The notes under the pieces were generated by a model. It had not been told where the DNA came from and made no database searches. It saw only the letters and a program-made list of their open reading frames with translations. A program made the position numbers and the translations under genes. Source: Insolitispirillum peregrinum (GTDB lineage: Bacteria > Pseudomonadota > Alphaproteobacteria > Rhodospirillales > Rhodospirillaceae). From it: 39,595 nt of DNA. Within the stretch, counting starts at the first letter, position 1. Every line of letters begins with the position of its first letter. Shown here piece after piece: positions 1 through 8,395 of the stretch. The stretch is taken from assembly GCF_042665255.1 (NCBI RefSeq), contig NZ_JBHTCD010000042.1; one strand, 5' to 3'.

Positions 1-132
1 TCCGAAGAAAGAGCTGCGGCCTTGCCGGGGTTCCTTCACACTTACAACCATCATCGACCGCATTTCGGTCTCAAGGGTAAAACGCCGATCTCGCGAATTC
101 CTGTAAACAACCTATCGACACACGACAACTAG
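1..132 (+). pseudogene. IS481-type transposase, C-terminal 43 residues (cut by window edge)
   Basis: Frame 1 is open from the first base to a TAG at 130-132. It reads through YNHHRPHFGLKGKTPISRI and ends NNLSTHDN. The YNxHRPHxxLxGKTPIxR signature is the C-terminal end of the DDE integrase core of IS481-family transposases, which move insertion sequences by cutting and joining DNA. Only the tail is in the window, so I cannot tell whether the gene is complete upstream. A palindromic repeat element begins immediately at the stop codon. The family call rests on the motif alone. Confidence 0.75.
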
Positions 133-224
133 AGCATTTTCAAGTTGACCCGTCGACGGTCAACGGCTCGGAAAATGCGGCACTCAAAGGGAAGAGCGTT
201 TTCGCTTGGTGTGAAAACGCTCTA
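131..224. repeat. Palindromic intergenic repeat, copy 1 (TAGAGC...GCTCTA)
   Basis: The element holds two nested inverted repeats. The first pairs gcattttc (134-141) with gaaaatgc (171-178), enclosing gttgacc (144-150) and ggtcaac (158-164). The second is a perfect 11-bp stem, agagcgttttc (193-203) with gaaaacgctct (213-223). A related inverted copy lies at 36063-36120, inside the prophage. It looks like an intergenic mosaic or REP-like element of alphaproteobacteria. It could also act as a transcription terminator for the transposase gene that ends at 132. Confidence 0.7.
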
Positions 225-230
225 ATCCCT

Positions 231-410
231 GCACAGGACACGAGAGTTGGCGGGATCCGTGCGGACTACCGCCCGAACCCGTTTGGGAGCGACGTCCCCA
301 GCCCCCATTTTTCTTTAGAAATCAAATCAATGGGGTCCGGGGCCTCAAGGCCCCGGCGAGGTGTGGAGCAGAGCTCCACGTCCCTGCTTCCTTACTGTCG
401 TGTATTGCGG
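231..410 (+). repeat. ~180-bp dispersed element, copy 1 (short terminal inverted repeats)
   Basis: This stretch is clearly related to 13145-13325 (reverse orientation) and, in shortened form, to 7790-7907. Shared blocks include agttggcgggat, cccccatttttcttta, ggggtccggggcctcaaggc and gtcgtgta. The ends carry short inverted repeats of the form ACACGA(C/G)AGT / ACTGTCGTGT. The internal ggggcctcaaggcccc block is itself a palindrome. No protein is encoded. It resembles a miniature non-autonomous element or a mosaic intergenic repeat, and it lies just downstream of the response regulator gene. Confidence 0.7.
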
Positions 411-433
411 CGTCAGATTTAACGCTCACTACT

Positions 434-1858
434 TTAGACAGCCTCGGCGCTTTCCCACGAGACTTTCTTGCGATAAATGGTCGACGGGCTGATTTCCAGC
501 AACGCCGCAGCCTTGGGGATATTCCCGCTGCACAACGAAATCGCCCGTTCGATGGTTTCCTTTTCCACCTGCCACAACGGGCGAATGGTGGTGTCACCGC
601 TGGCCATCCCACGACCACCATCGGTGGCAGGAGCGGCGACCGGAACGCCCCCGGCCAGCATGGCACCAGCCTTTGGACTGAAGGTATTGAGCGGCGGCGG
701 CAGCATCGCCAGCGTCAGTTCGTCACCATCATGCAACACCACCGCGTTGCGCAGGCAATTTTCCAGTTGGCGGACGTTCCCCGGCCACGGATAGGCCGAG
801 ATCACCACTTCGGCATCCTTGGCGAAGTGGGAGAAGCTCTTTTCTTCTTCCTTGACCATCCGCCCCAACAGGGTGCGGGCAATTTCCAGTGCATCCCCCG
901 GCCGGTCGCGCAGCGGCGGCAACTGGATCGGGATCACATGCAGGCGATAGTACAGGTCTTCGCGGAAGCGACCTTCCTCGACCTCGACCAGCGGATCGCG
1001 GTTGGTGGCGCACACCACCCGGATATCAACCTTTTCCGGCCCGTCGCCACCGACCTTCTGCACCGTTCCGGTCTGCAGGAAGCGCAGCAGCTTGCTTTGC
1101 AGGTTGATGTCCATTTCGCAGATTTCGTCAAGGAACAGCGTCCCGCCATGCGCCCGCGAGGCCGCACCGTCACGGGTGCCGGTGGCACCGGTAAAGGCGC
1201 CTTTGACATGGCCGAACAGCTCGCTTTCCATCAGGTCCTGCGGAATGGCGGCACAGTTGACCGCCACGAACGGCCCCTTGGCGCGCGGGCTGGCCCGGTG
1301 GATGGCTTCGGCACACAATTCCTTGCCGGTCCCGCTTTCACCGGTGATGAACACCGTTGCCTTCGACGGAGCAGCGGCTTCGATGGTGCGATAAACCCCG
1401 CGCATGATCGGCGAACCACCGGTAAAGCCAAAGAAGCCGACGGCCCCGGTGGTCACCCCCAGCTCCTGCGTCAATTGCTGAACCTGACGGCTGAGACGCT
1501 GGTTTTCCAGAATGTTGCGTACGGTGACCAGCAGCCGTTCGGCGGTGAACGGCTTGACCAGAAAGTCATTGGCCCCGGCCTGCATGGCCTCGACCGCCAT
1601 GTTCACCGACCCGTGCGAGGTGACAATGATCACGCTGGACGGGATGCCATCGGCCCGCAGGCGGCGCAGGACATCCAGCCCGTTCATGTCCGGCAAGCGG
1701 ACATCCAGCACCACCAGATCGGGAAGAAACGATGGCACCACCGACAAGGCTTCTGCACCAGCCGACGCCACGCGCAGGTCAAATCCATCCAGGTCCATGG
1801 CATAGCGTTCTGCCTGAATCGGGTCATCTTCGACGATCAACACGCGTGCTGTTGTCAT
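434..1858 (-). CDS. Sigma-54-dependent response regulator (NtrC family)
   Basis: This 474-residue protein is a two-component activator of sigma-54 promoters. An N-terminal receiver domain (about 5-115) has the acidic pair near D11/D12, phospho-acceptor D52 in VVLDVRLPD, and K102 in VKPF. The AAA+ domain has Walker A GESGTGKE (173-180), the sigma-54 contact loop GAFTGA (220-225) and Walker B GTLFLDEI (239-246). The C-terminus has a Fis-type helix-turn-helix (GNIPKAAALLEISPSTIYRKK). All key residues are present, so it should be active. No partner histidine kinase is adjacent. The architecture resembles LuxO/QseF/NtrC-type regulators, but the regulon cannot be read from the sequence. The ATG lacks a good Shine-Dalgarno. 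Confidence 0.9.
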   Translation of the reverse strand: MTTARVLIVEDDPIQAERYAMDLDGFDLRVASAGAEALSVVPSFLPDLVVLDVRLPDMNGLDVLRRLRADGIPSSVIIVTSHGSVNMAVEAMQAGANDFLVKPFTAERLLVTVRNILENQRLSRQVQQLTQELGVTTGAVGFFGFTGGSPIMRGVYRTIEAAAPSKATVFITGESGTGKELCAEAIHRASPRAKGPFVAVNCAAIPQDLMESELFGHVKGAFTGATGTRDGAASRAHGGTLFLDEICEMDINLQSKLLRFLQTGTVQKVGGDGPEKVDIRVVCATNRDPLVEVEEGRFREDLYYRLHVIPIQLPPLRDRPGDALEIARTLLGRMVKEEEKSFSHFAKDAEVVISAYPWPGNVRQLENCLRNAVVLHDGDELTLAMLPPPLNTFSPKAGAMLAGGVPVAAPATDGGRGMASGDTTIRPLWQVEKETIERAISLCSGNIPKAAALLEISPSTIYRKKVSWESAEAV

Positions 1859-1956
1859 GGGACCATACTCGATAAAGCTGCAATGCTCTTAAGGTTTAAG
1901 GGACAATCTCACATGGGGCAAGCCCCTGACGAGGGGACATACGCGGAAAACGCGTT

Positions 1957-2868
1957 TTACCCCGCGATAAATTCAGCCTGACGATACCCTTGCGCAAACA
2001 ACAGCGCCGTCTGGTCACCATAATCAACGCGGAACCGGGCGGCTTCGCGCACCAGCGGCTTGGCGTGATAGGCCACGCCCAGTCCTGCCGCCTGCAGCAT
2101 CGCCAGATCGTTGGCCCCGTCGCCCACCGCCAGCGTGCGGGTCAGGGGCAGACGCAATTTTCCCGCTTCCTCGACCAGCGTCTTCACCTTGGCTTCCCGG
2201 CCAAGAATCGGCTCTCCGACCGTGCCGACCAGCACGCCGTTTTCCACATGCAGGGTGTTGGCCCGGTGATCATGAAAGCCCAGCCAGGCCGCCACCCGCC
2301 CGGTAAAGGCGGTAAAGCCCCCTGACACCAGCAGGCAGGTCGCCCCGTTGGCGCGCATGGTCTGCACCAGCGCCTTGGCCCCCGGCATATAGACGATTTC
2401 GGCAAAGGTCTCGTCCAGCGCGCTGGCCGCCAGACCTTTCAGCATTCCGACCCGCTCGCGCAGGGCGCTTTCAAAATCCAGCTCGCCGCGCATCGCCCGC
2501 TCGGTGATCGCCGCAATCCTGTCCTTCAGCCCGGCATGGGCGGCAAGGTCGTCCAGCGTCTCGCTGGTGACCATCGTCGAATCCATGTCGGCGACCATCA
2601 ACATCTTGCGCCGGTCGCCGGTGTTGGGCTGAACAAACACGTCCACGGGCTGGTCGGCCAGCACCTGCCGCACCACCGCCTCGGCCACATCGGCCAGACA
2701 GCCCTCAAAAGCGATATCACAGGCGATGCCGTCGGCCAGCCAGTCGGTGGGCGACAGGCTGGCATGGGCGTCCTTCAGCGCCGACCGCACCACGGCCACC
2801 GTCCCGGCAGGCAAGCCCTGTTCGGCCGGAGCCACCAGCGTTAAAACCGTATCGTTCGACTGGACCAT
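1957..2868 (-). CDS. serB: Phosphoserine phosphatase SerB
   Basis: SerB hydrolyses O-phospho-L-serine to serine, the last step of serine synthesis. The 303-residue protein has an N-terminal ACT-like segment (about 1-85). The HAD phosphatase core follows, with nucleophile D94 and acid D96 in MVADMDSTMV, the SGGF motif and GDGANDLAML near the C-terminus. I chose the ATG at 2868 because a GGAG Shine-Dalgarno precedes it and the protein then matches family length. The frame stays open upstream to 3183 but that part does not look coding. The gene is divergent from miaA. Confidence 0.95.
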   Translation of the reverse strand: MVQSNDTVLTLVAPAEQGLPAGTVAVVRSALKDAHASLSPTDWLADGIACDIAFEGCLADVAEAVVRQVLADQPVDVFVQPNTGDRRKMLMVADMDSTMVTSETLDDLAAHAGLKDRIAAITERAMRGELDFESALRERVGMLKGLAASALDETFAEIVYMPGAKALVQTMRANGATCLLVSGGFTAFTGRVAAWLGFHDHRANTLHVENGVLVGTVGEPILGREAKVKTLVEEAGKLRLPLTRTLAVGDGANDLAMLQAAGLGVAYHAKPLVREAARFRVDYGDQTALLFAQGYRQAEFIAG

Positions 2869-3061
2869 CGGAAGCACTCTCCGGACAGGGGCAACGGGAA
2901 GAAAACAGGCCTTTCCTATAGGCGTCCACAGGCTGGCCTGCAAGGCGAATTCGTCCGGCCCGGCACGGGAAAACCACCTGCACGGAAGGCTCTGTACGGG
3001 GAAAGGCGGTTGGCGATAAACTGCATGATCCTGTTGCCCTTCAGCGGAGCGCCCCGCCCCC

Positions 3062-4015
3062 ATGTCCACGCCCTTGCCTCCCCCGATCATCGTCGTTGCC
3101 GGACCGACCGCCAGCGGCAAATCGGCCCTTGCCCTTGACGTGGCGCGCGAGTTTGGCGGGTGCGTGATCAATGCCGACAGCATGCAGATTTACAGCGAGC
3201 TGCACGTCCTGACCGCCCGTCCGTCGGCGCAGGACATGGCCCAGGCGCCTCACCGGCTGTATGGCATCCTCAGCGCGCACGATGTCTGCTCGGCAGAACG
3301 CTGGGCCAGACTGGCCGCTGCCGAGATTGCCGACTGCCGTGCCCATGGCCTGATCCCGGTGGTCACCGGCGGCACCGGCCTGTACCTGCGCGCCCTGATC
3401 GACGGCCTGTCGCCGATGCCCGCGATCCCCGACGATGTGCGCCTGCGCACCCGTGCCCTGCTGGCCGAGGTTGGCAACGAGCGTTTCCATGCCCTGCTGG
3501 CCGAACGGGACCCGGCGATTGCCGCCCATCTGAATGTCGGGGACAGCCAGCGGCTGGCGCGGGCCTTTGAGGTCTTCGAGGCGTCGGGGCAGTCGATCCT
3601 GTACTGGCAGGCCCGGCCAGCCAACCGGGTGGTTGAGGGCCGCTTTCTGACCATCGTCATCGAGCCACCGCGCCCGCTGCTGTACGAGGGCATCGAACGG
3701 CGGTTTGACGTGATGATGAGCTGCGGTGCGCTGGCCGAAGTCCGTGGCCTGCTGGCCACCCGTCCGCCCGCCGATGCCCCCTTGATGAAAGCCCTCGGAG
3801 TCCCCGAACTGGCGGCGCATTTACGGGGAGACATCAGCCTCGACGAAGCCATTACAAAAGCGAAACAAATGACACGAAATTTCGCGAAGCGACAGTGCAC
3901 ATGGTTCAGGGGACAGATTGTTTCAAATAAATTAGTAGATACGCAATATTCGGAAAGTTTGCACCATGAAATCTTTGCACTTGTTCGTCAGTTTTTGTTG
4001 ACCACAGCGCATTAA
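3062..4015 (+). CDS. miaA: tRNA dimethylallyltransferase MiaA
   Basis: MiaA transfers a dimethylallyl group from DMAPP to N6 of A37 in tRNAs reading UNN codons. The 317-residue protein has the P-loop GPTASGKS (14-21), the substrate motif NADSMQIY with D39, the GGTGLYLRAL motif, and the C-terminal KRQCTWFRG segment typical of the family. Length is normal. It is divergent from serB across about 190 bp. It ends 129 bp before ilvB, so it may or may not share transcription with the ilv genes. Confidence 0.96.
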   Translation: MSTPLPPPIIVVAGPTASGKSALALDVAREFGGCVINADSMQIYSELHVLTARPSAQDMAQAPHRLYGILSAHDVCSAERWARLAAAEIADCRAHGLIPVVTGGTGLYLRALIDGLSPMPAIPDDVRLRTRALLAEVGNERFHALLAERDPAIAAHLNVGDSQRLARAFEVFEASGQSILYWQARPANRVVEGRFLTIVIEPPRPLLYEGIERRFDVMMSCGALAEVRGLLATRPPADAPLMKALGVPELAAHLRGDISLDEAITKAKQMTRNFAKRQCTWFRGQIVSNKLVDTQYSESLHHEIFALVRQFLLTTAH

Positions 4016-4144
4016 CGCTCTAGGTTGCCACTCTTCCCACAGGGCATGGCACCCGCCTGCCCGCAATGGGAACCCACTTCCCCCGCCGTTCCGGCTGGCA
4101 CCGGACGGCCCACTGTGTCGTTTTGATAAAAAAAGGTAAGGATC

Positions 4145-5905
4145 ATGGCCCAGGAACCTGTGTTGGGAGCAAAGATCGTCCTCAAGGCTCTGGTTGATCA
4201 GGGCGTGGACGTAATCTTCGGCTATCCTGGCGGTGCCGTCCTCCCCATCTACGACGAACTGTTCCAGCAGAACCACATCAAGCATGTGCTGGTTCGCCAC
4301 GAACAGGCCGCCGTGCATGCGGCAGAAGGCTACGCCCGGTCAACTGGCAAGGTGGGCGTGGTTCTTGTAACCTCTGGCCCGGGCGCCACCAACGCCGTTA
4401 CCGGCCTGACCGACGCGATGCTGGATTCCGTTCCGGTGGTCTGCCTGACCGGTCAGGTTCCGACCCATCTGATCGGCACCGACGGTTTCCAGGAAGCCGA
4501 CACCACCGGCATCACCCGCCAGTGCACCAAGCACAACTATCTGGTCAAGTCGCCCAATGATCTGGCGCGCGTGATGCACGAGGCATTCTATGTCGCCTCG
4601 ACCGGCCGTCCCGGCCCGGTGGTCATCGACCTGCCCAAGGACGTGCTGATGACCAAGGGCGAATACATGCCGCCCACCCGCATCAAGCACAAGTCCTACA
4701 AGCCGCAGGTCAAGGGCGACCTGAAGCGGATCGAAGAGGCCGTTGCCCTGCTGGCCAACGCCAGAAAGCCGATCATCTATGCCGGTGGCGGGGTGGTCAA
4801 TTCCGGCCCGGCCGCCTGCCAGTTGCTGACCAATTTCGCCCGCATGAGCGGCTTCCCGGTGACCCTGACCCTGATGGGTCTGGGAGCCTATCCGGGCAAC
4901 GACAAGCAGTTCCTCGGCATGCTGGGGATGCACGGCACCTATGAAGCCAACATGGCGATGCACGATTGCGACGTCATGCTGTGCATCGGCGCACGCTTTG
5001 ATGACCGCGTGACCGGCCTGCTGTCGGCGTTCTCGCCGAATTCCAAAAAGATCCACATCGACATTGATCCGTCGTCGATCAACAAGAACGTGGCGGTTGA
5101 CGTGGCGGTTGTCGGTGACGTCGCCCACGTCATCGAAGACATGACCAAGGTGTGGAAGTCGGCCCAGGTCCGCCCCGATCAGGACGCACTGGCCGCCTGG
5201 TGGGCACAGATCACCGAATGGCGGGCCGTCGAGTGCCTGAAGTTCGTGCAGGACGGCGACGTGATCAAGCCGCAGTACGCCATTCAGCGTCTGTACGAGC
5301 TGACCAAGGACCGCGAGACCTACATCACCACCGAAGTCGGCCAGCACCAGATGTGGGCTGCCCAGCACTACCGCTTTGACAAGCCGAACCACTGGATGAC
5401 CTCGGGCGGTCTGGGAACCATGGGCTATGGCTTCCCGTCGGCGGTCGGCGTGCAGATGGCCCATCCCGATGCGCTGGTGGTTGATATCTCGGGCGAAGCC
5501 AGCTTCATGATGAACATGCAGGAGCTGGCCACCGCCGTGCAGTATCGCCTGCCGGTCAAGATTTTCATCCTCAACAACCGGTACATGGGGATGGTCCGCC
5601 AGTGGCAGGAACTGCTGCATGGCAGCCGCTATTCGGAAAGCTATTCCGAGGCGCTGCCGGACTTCGTCAAGCTGGCCGAAGCCTTTGGTGCAGTCGGGAT
5701 GCGGGTCGAAAAGGCCGATCAGCTGGACGATGCCATCCGGGCCGCCATCGCCACCAACGGCCCGGTGCTGATGGATATCTGCGTGTCGCAGACCGAAAAC
5801 TGCTATCCGATGATCCCGTCGGGCAAGCCGCATAACGAAATGCTGCTCGGCCCGGTGGCAGACGGCGAGCAGGCGATCGACGCCGAAGGCCAGATTCTGG
5901 TGTAA
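4145..5905 (+). CDS. ilvB: Acetolactate synthase large subunit (biosynthetic, TPP-dependent)
   Basis: This is the catalytic subunit of acetohydroxyacid synthase. It condenses two pyruvates, or pyruvate with 2-oxobutyrate, in the first common step of valine, leucine and isoleucine synthesis. The 586-residue protein has the catalytic glutamate E53 in RHEQAAVHAAEGYAR, an FAD-site motif RFDDRVTG and the TPP/Mg region ISGEASFMMN followed by ILNNRYMGMVRQWQ. The GEAS form of the TPP motif is one I associate with alphaproteobacteria. A downstream ilvH supplies the regulatory subunit. The ATG follows an A-rich stretch with AAGGTAAGG as Shine-Dalgarno. It could equally be named ilvI. Confidence 0.96.
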   Translation: MAQEPVLGAKIVLKALVDQGVDVIFGYPGGAVLPIYDELFQQNHIKHVLVRHEQAAVHAAEGYARSTGKVGVVLVTSGPGATNAVTGLTDAMLDSVPVVCLTGQVPTHLIGTDGFQEADTTGITRQCTKHNYLVKSPNDLARVMHEAFYVASTGRPGPVVIDLPKDVLMTKGEYMPPTRIKHKSYKPQVKGDLKRIEEAVALLANARKPIIYAGGGVVNSGPAACQLLTNFARMSGFPVTLTLMGLGAYPGNDKQFLGMLGMHGTYEANMAMHDCDVMLCIGARFDDRVTGLLSAFSPNSKKIHIDIDPSSINKNVAVDVAVVGDVAHVIEDMTKVWKSAQVRPDQDALAAWWAQITEWRAVECLKFVQDGDVIKPQYAIQRLYELTKDRETYITTEVGQHQMWAAQHYRFDKPNHWMTSGGLGTMGYGFPSAVGVQMAHPDALVVDISGEASFMMNMQELATAVQYRLPVKIFILNNRYMGMVRQWQELLHGSRYSESYSEALPDFVKLAEAFGAVGMRVEKADQLDDAIRAAIATNGPVLMDICVSQTENCYPMIPSGKPHNEMLLGPVADGEQAIDAEGQILV

Positions 5906-5946
5906 GCCGCCGCCCACCGGCAGCCTTCACCTTACCGATAATCCCA

Positions 5947-5994
5947 GGCCCGCCCATGGTGGCGGGCCGCCATGGGGAGGCCCCCTTGCGGGGG
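5947..5994 (+). promoter_or_regulatory. Two intercistronic hairpins between ilvB and ilvH
   Basis: ggcccgcc (5947-5954) pairs perfectly with ggcgggcc (5961-5968). ccccc (5981-5985) pairs with ggggg (5990-5994). No T-run follows, so these are not simple terminators. The right arm of the second hairpin is the G-rich stretch that best fits the ilvH ribosome-binding site. It could therefore modulate ilvH translation or stabilise a processed mRNA end. The function is inference. Confidence 0.4.
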
Positions 5995-6005
5995 ACGCAG
6001 ACACG

Positions 6006-6512
6006 ATGACAACCGACATCAACACCCACACCATTTCGGTTCTGGTTGACAACGAATCGGGCGTTCTGGCCCGCGTGATCGGCCTGTTTTCCGGCCGTGG
6101 CTATAACATCGAAAGCCTGACCGTTGCCGAAGTCGACCCGGCTGAAAAGCTGTCGCGCATTACGCTGGTGACCTCGGGCACCCCGATGGTGATCGAACAG
6201 ATCAAGGCCCAGCTGGGCCGTCTGGTGCCGGTGCGTCGCGTGCATGACCTGACCGTCGAAGGCCCGCATGTCAGCCGCGAGCTGGCGCTGGTCAAGGTGG
6301 TCGGCACCGGCGAAAAGCGCGTCGAAGCCCTGCGGATTGCTGACATTTTCCGCGCCAATGTGGTCGACAGCAGCAACGAATCGTTCGTTTTTGAAATCGT
6401 CGGCAAGACCGACAAACTGAACGCCTTTATCAACCTGATGGAGCCGCTGGGGCTGGTTGATGTGGCGCGCACCGGTGCGGCGGCGATTGCCCGTGGCTCG
6501 GAGTCCATCTGA
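6006..6512 (+). CDS. ilvH: Acetolactate synthase small (regulatory) subunit
   Basis: This regulatory subunit of acetohydroxyacid synthase stimulates the large subunit and confers feedback inhibition by valine. The 168-residue protein opens with an ACT domain (HTISVLVDNESGVLARVIGLF, glycine-rich GRGYNIESL, about 9-85). It has the usual C-terminal small-subunit domain containing RELALVKV and SNESFVFEIVGKTDKLNAF. Length is typical of the long ilvH/ilvN form. It lies 100 bp after ilvB and 152 bp before ilvC, which implies one ilv operon. It could be named ilvN. Confidence 0.95.
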   Translation: MTTDINTHTISVLVDNESGVLARVIGLFSGRGYNIESLTVAEVDPAEKLSRITLVTSGTPMVIEQIKAQLGRLVPVRRVHDLTVEGPHVSRELALVKVVGTGEKRVEALRIADIFRANVVDSSNESFVFEIVGKTDKLNAFINLMEPLGLVDVARTGAAAIARGSESI

Positions 6513-6583
6513 GGTTTATCCCTCTCCCACTTTCCGTGACCTGACCGAAATTCTCTGGTCAGAAACCCGGAATGGAGGCTAGT

Positions 6584-6622
6584 CTGCCCGCCATCTGGTC
6601 ATCCCTCTGGCACGGCGGGCAG
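6584..6622 (+). other. Hairpin in the ilvH-ilvC spacer
   Basis: ctgcccgcc (6584-6592) is perfectly complementary to ggcgggcag (6614-6622). A weaker stem, ctgacc (6541-6546) with ggtcag (6557-6562), lies just upstream. No T-run follows. It may be an mRNA processing or stability element that lets ilvC be expressed differently from ilvBH. The rest of the 152-bp spacer shows only the AAGGAACAAGTGAA Shine-Dalgarno region of ilvC. Confidence 0.35.
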
Positions 6623-6664
6623 GCAAGCCCCTTCCCACCTGACTGAACATAAGGAACAAGTGAA

Positions 6665-7684
6665 ATGCGCGTTTACTACGACCGCGACGCCGATGTGAAC
6701 CTGATTAAAGGCAAGAAGGTCGCCGTGGTGGGCTATGGCTCGCAAGGCCACGCCCATGTGCTGAACCTGCGCGACTCTGGCGTTGCGGAAGTCTGCGTCG
6801 CCCTGCGCGCCGGCTCGTCCACCCGCAAGAAGGCCGAAGGCGAAGGCCTGCTGGTCAAGACCCCGGCCGAAGCCGCCGCCTGGGCCGACGTGGTGATGAT
6901 CCTCACCCCCGACGAACTGCAGGCTGACCTGTACTACGCCGATCTGCACGACAACATGAAGCAGGGCGCCGCCCTGGCGTTCGCCCATGGCCTGAACGTG
7001 CACTTCAGCCTGATCGAGCCGCGCAAGGACCTGGACGTGTTCATGGTCGCCCCCAAGGGCCCGGGCCACACCGTCCGTTCCGAATACAAGCGTGGCGGCG
7101 GCGTGCCCTGCCTGGTGGCCGTGGCGCAGGATGCCTCGGGCAACGCCAAGGAAATCGCCCTGTCCTACGCCTCGGCCATTGGCGGCGGTCGTTCGGGCAT
7201 CATCGAAACCAACTTCCGTGAAGAGTGCGAAACCGACCTGTTCGGCGAACAGGCCGTGCTGTGCGGTGGTCTGACCGAGCTGATCAAGGCCGGTTTCGAA
7301 ACCCTGGTCGAAGCCGGTTACGCTCCGGAAATGGCCTACTTCGAATGCCTGCACGAAGTGAAGCTGATCGTCGACCTGATGTACGAAGGCGGCATGGCCA
7401 ACATGCGCTATTCGATCTCCAACACCGCTGAATACGGCGACTATGTCACCGGCCCGCGTGTTGTGACCTCGGAAACCAAGGCCGAAATGAAGCGCGTTCT
7501 GGACGACATCCAGTCCGGCCGTTTCGTCCGCGACTGGATGCTGGAATGCAAGGCCGGTCAGCCGTCCTTCAAGGCCACCCGTCGTCGCAACGCCGAGCAC
7601 CCGATCGAAGAAGTCGGTGCCCGTCTGCGCGCCATGATGCCGTGGATTGCCGCCAACAAGCTGGTGGACAAGGAAAAGAACTAA
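6665..7684 (+). CDS. ilvC: Ketol-acid reductoisomerase (class I, NADP-dependent)
   Basis: IlvC catalyses the Mg-dependent alkyl migration and NADPH reduction of acetolactate, or acetohydroxybutyrate, to the dihydroxy acid. The 339 residues match class I enzymes. The N-terminal Rossmann motif is GYGSQGHAHVLNL. The substrate segment KGPGHTVRSEYKRGGGVPCL and the acidic metal-binding region ETDLFGEQAVLCGG plus CLHEVKLIVDL are intact. AAGGAACAAGTGAA precedes the ATG. A strong terminator follows 62 bp after the stop, marking the end of the ilv operon. Confidence 0.97.
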   Translation: MRVYYDRDADVNLIKGKKVAVVGYGSQGHAHVLNLRDSGVAEVCVALRAGSSTRKKAEGEGLLVKTPAEAAAWADVVMILTPDELQADLYYADLHDNMKQGAALAFAHGLNVHFSLIEPRKDLDVFMVAPKGPGHTVRSEYKRGGGVPCLVAVAQDASGNAKEIALSYASAIGGGRSGIIETNFREECETDLFGEQAVLCGGLTELIKAGFETLVEAGYAPEMAYFECLHEVKLIVDLMYEGGMANMRYSISNTAEYGDYVTGPRVVTSETKAEMKRVLDDIQSGRFVRDWMLECKAGQPSFKATRRRNAEHPIEEVGARLRAMMPWIAANKLVDKEKN

Positions 7685-7746
7685 CACCAACCGCGCGCCG
7701 GGGATGACAAAACTCTCTGGCGCGCTGATGTGTGCTGGTCTTGACC

Positions 7747-7788
7747 AAAGAAAAAGCCGTGAGCCTTCCCGCTCACGGCTTTTTCTTT
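7747..7788. terminator. Bidirectional Rho-independent terminator between ilvC and glnK-like gene
   Basis: A perfect 18-bp stem (7747-7764 with 7771-7788) closes a 6-base loop. The stem has a GC core (gccgtgagc) flanked by an A-run on the left and a T-run on the right, so it can stop transcription from both strands. It ends the ilv operon on the plus strand and can stop readthrough from the PII gene on the minus strand. Confidence 0.92.
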
Positions 7789-7789
7789 G

Positions 7790-7907
7790 TATACGACAGT
7801 GAGTGAAACAGTGCGGGCTGCCGCCTGGAACCGCTCGGGGCCTCCCGGCACCGGCGAGGTATGGAGCAGCGCTCCATGACCCTGTTTTCTGTGTGTCGTA
7901 TCCTGCG
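7790..7907 (+). repeat. ~180-bp dispersed element, copy 2 (internally shortened, ~118 bp)
   Basis: This copy shares the outer parts of copies at 231-410 and 13145-13325: tacgacagt at the left, gtgcggnctnccgcc, and ggcgaggtatggagcagcgc followed by ctgttttctgtgtgtcgta at the right. It lacks the central block around cccccatttttctt. The left TACGACAGT and right TGTGTCGTA arms form a short terminal inverted repeat. It fills the space between the terminator and the PII stop codon. Confidence 0.65.
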
Positions 7908-7912
7908 GAGGC

Positions 7913-8251
7913 TTACAGTGCCTCGCCGTCGCGTTCACCGGTGCGGATGCGAACCGCCCCCTGCAAGTCAAAAACAAAAATCTTGCCGTCACCGATCTGC
8001 TCGGTGCGGGCGGTGGCGGTGATGGTTTCGACCACCTGATCGACGATGCTGTCATCAACAGCAATCTCGATCTTCACCTTCGGCAGGAAGCTGACCAGAT
8101 ATTCGGCCCCGCGATAGATTTCCTTCTGGCCCTTTTGGCGACCAAATCCCTTGACCTCGGACACCGTTAATCCCTGTACTCCCAGCGGGGTCAGGGCTTC
8201 ACGCACGGCATCGAGTTTGAATGGCTTGATCACGGCGACGATATATTTCAT
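7913..8251 (-). CDS. glnK: Nitrogen regulatory protein PII (GlnK/GlnZ-like)
   Basis: PII proteins sense 2-oxoglutarate and ATP/ADP and are uridylylated by GlnD to signal nitrogen state to targets such as AmtB, GlnE and NtrB. The 112-residue protein begins MKYIVAVIKPFKLDAVREAL. It has the T-loop with uridylylation site Y51 in RGAEYLVSFLPK, the GFGRQKGQ motif, and the C-terminal IGDGKIFVFDLQGAVRIRTGE signature. The VSFLPK form is closer in memory to GlnK/GlnZ than to GlnB. No amtB is adjacent, so the paralogue name is tentative. I could not find a convincing sigma-54 promoter in the 144 bp upstream. Confidence 0.92.
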   Translation of the reverse strand: MKYIVAVIKPFKLDAVREALTPLGVQGLTVSEVKGFGRQKGQKEIYRGAEYLVSFLPKVKIEIAVDDSIVDQVVETITATARTEQIGDGKIFVFDLQGAVRIRTGERDGEAL

Positions 8252-8395
8252 CGGTGACGTCTCCTACCCCATGTTTGGTGTGCCTGAGCAGGGTCTGTCA
8301 TCGCAGGACACCGACACCCACCCAAAAGGCACTGTATCGCAACAGCATAACAGCTTTGTAATCTGCGCACTGTGAATAAAAGTGTGTCAAAAGCC

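Noticed and set aside
1941..1959. Terminator for serB
   Set aside because: Only short stems (acgcg/cgcgt, and ggggc/gcccc at 1916-1927) with no clear T-run; too weak to list.
731..1981. Long plus-strand open frame (416 codons) opposite the response regulator
   Set aside because: Shadow of a high-GC gene: composition is His/Gln/Arg-rich, with no ribosome site and no recognisable domain.
2869..3183. N-terminal extension of serB giving a 408-residue protein
   Set aside because: The extension has no coding pattern or ribosome site and would cover the whole serB-miaA promoter region; the ATG at 2868 has GGAG and fits family length.
4016..4144. Possible leader peptide or attenuator before ilvB
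   Set aside because: No run of Leu/Val/Ile codons and no terminator/antiterminator pair could be found.
4340..5917. Long minus-strand open frame (525 codons) opposite ilvB
   Set aside because: Shadow frame of the well-supported ilvB gene; low-complexity His/Gly/Asp pattern.
8252..8395. Sigma-54 promoter before the PII gene
   Set aside because: No TGGCAC-N5-TTGC match; a TTGACA is present on the minus strand (8385-8390) but without a -10 box at proper spacing.
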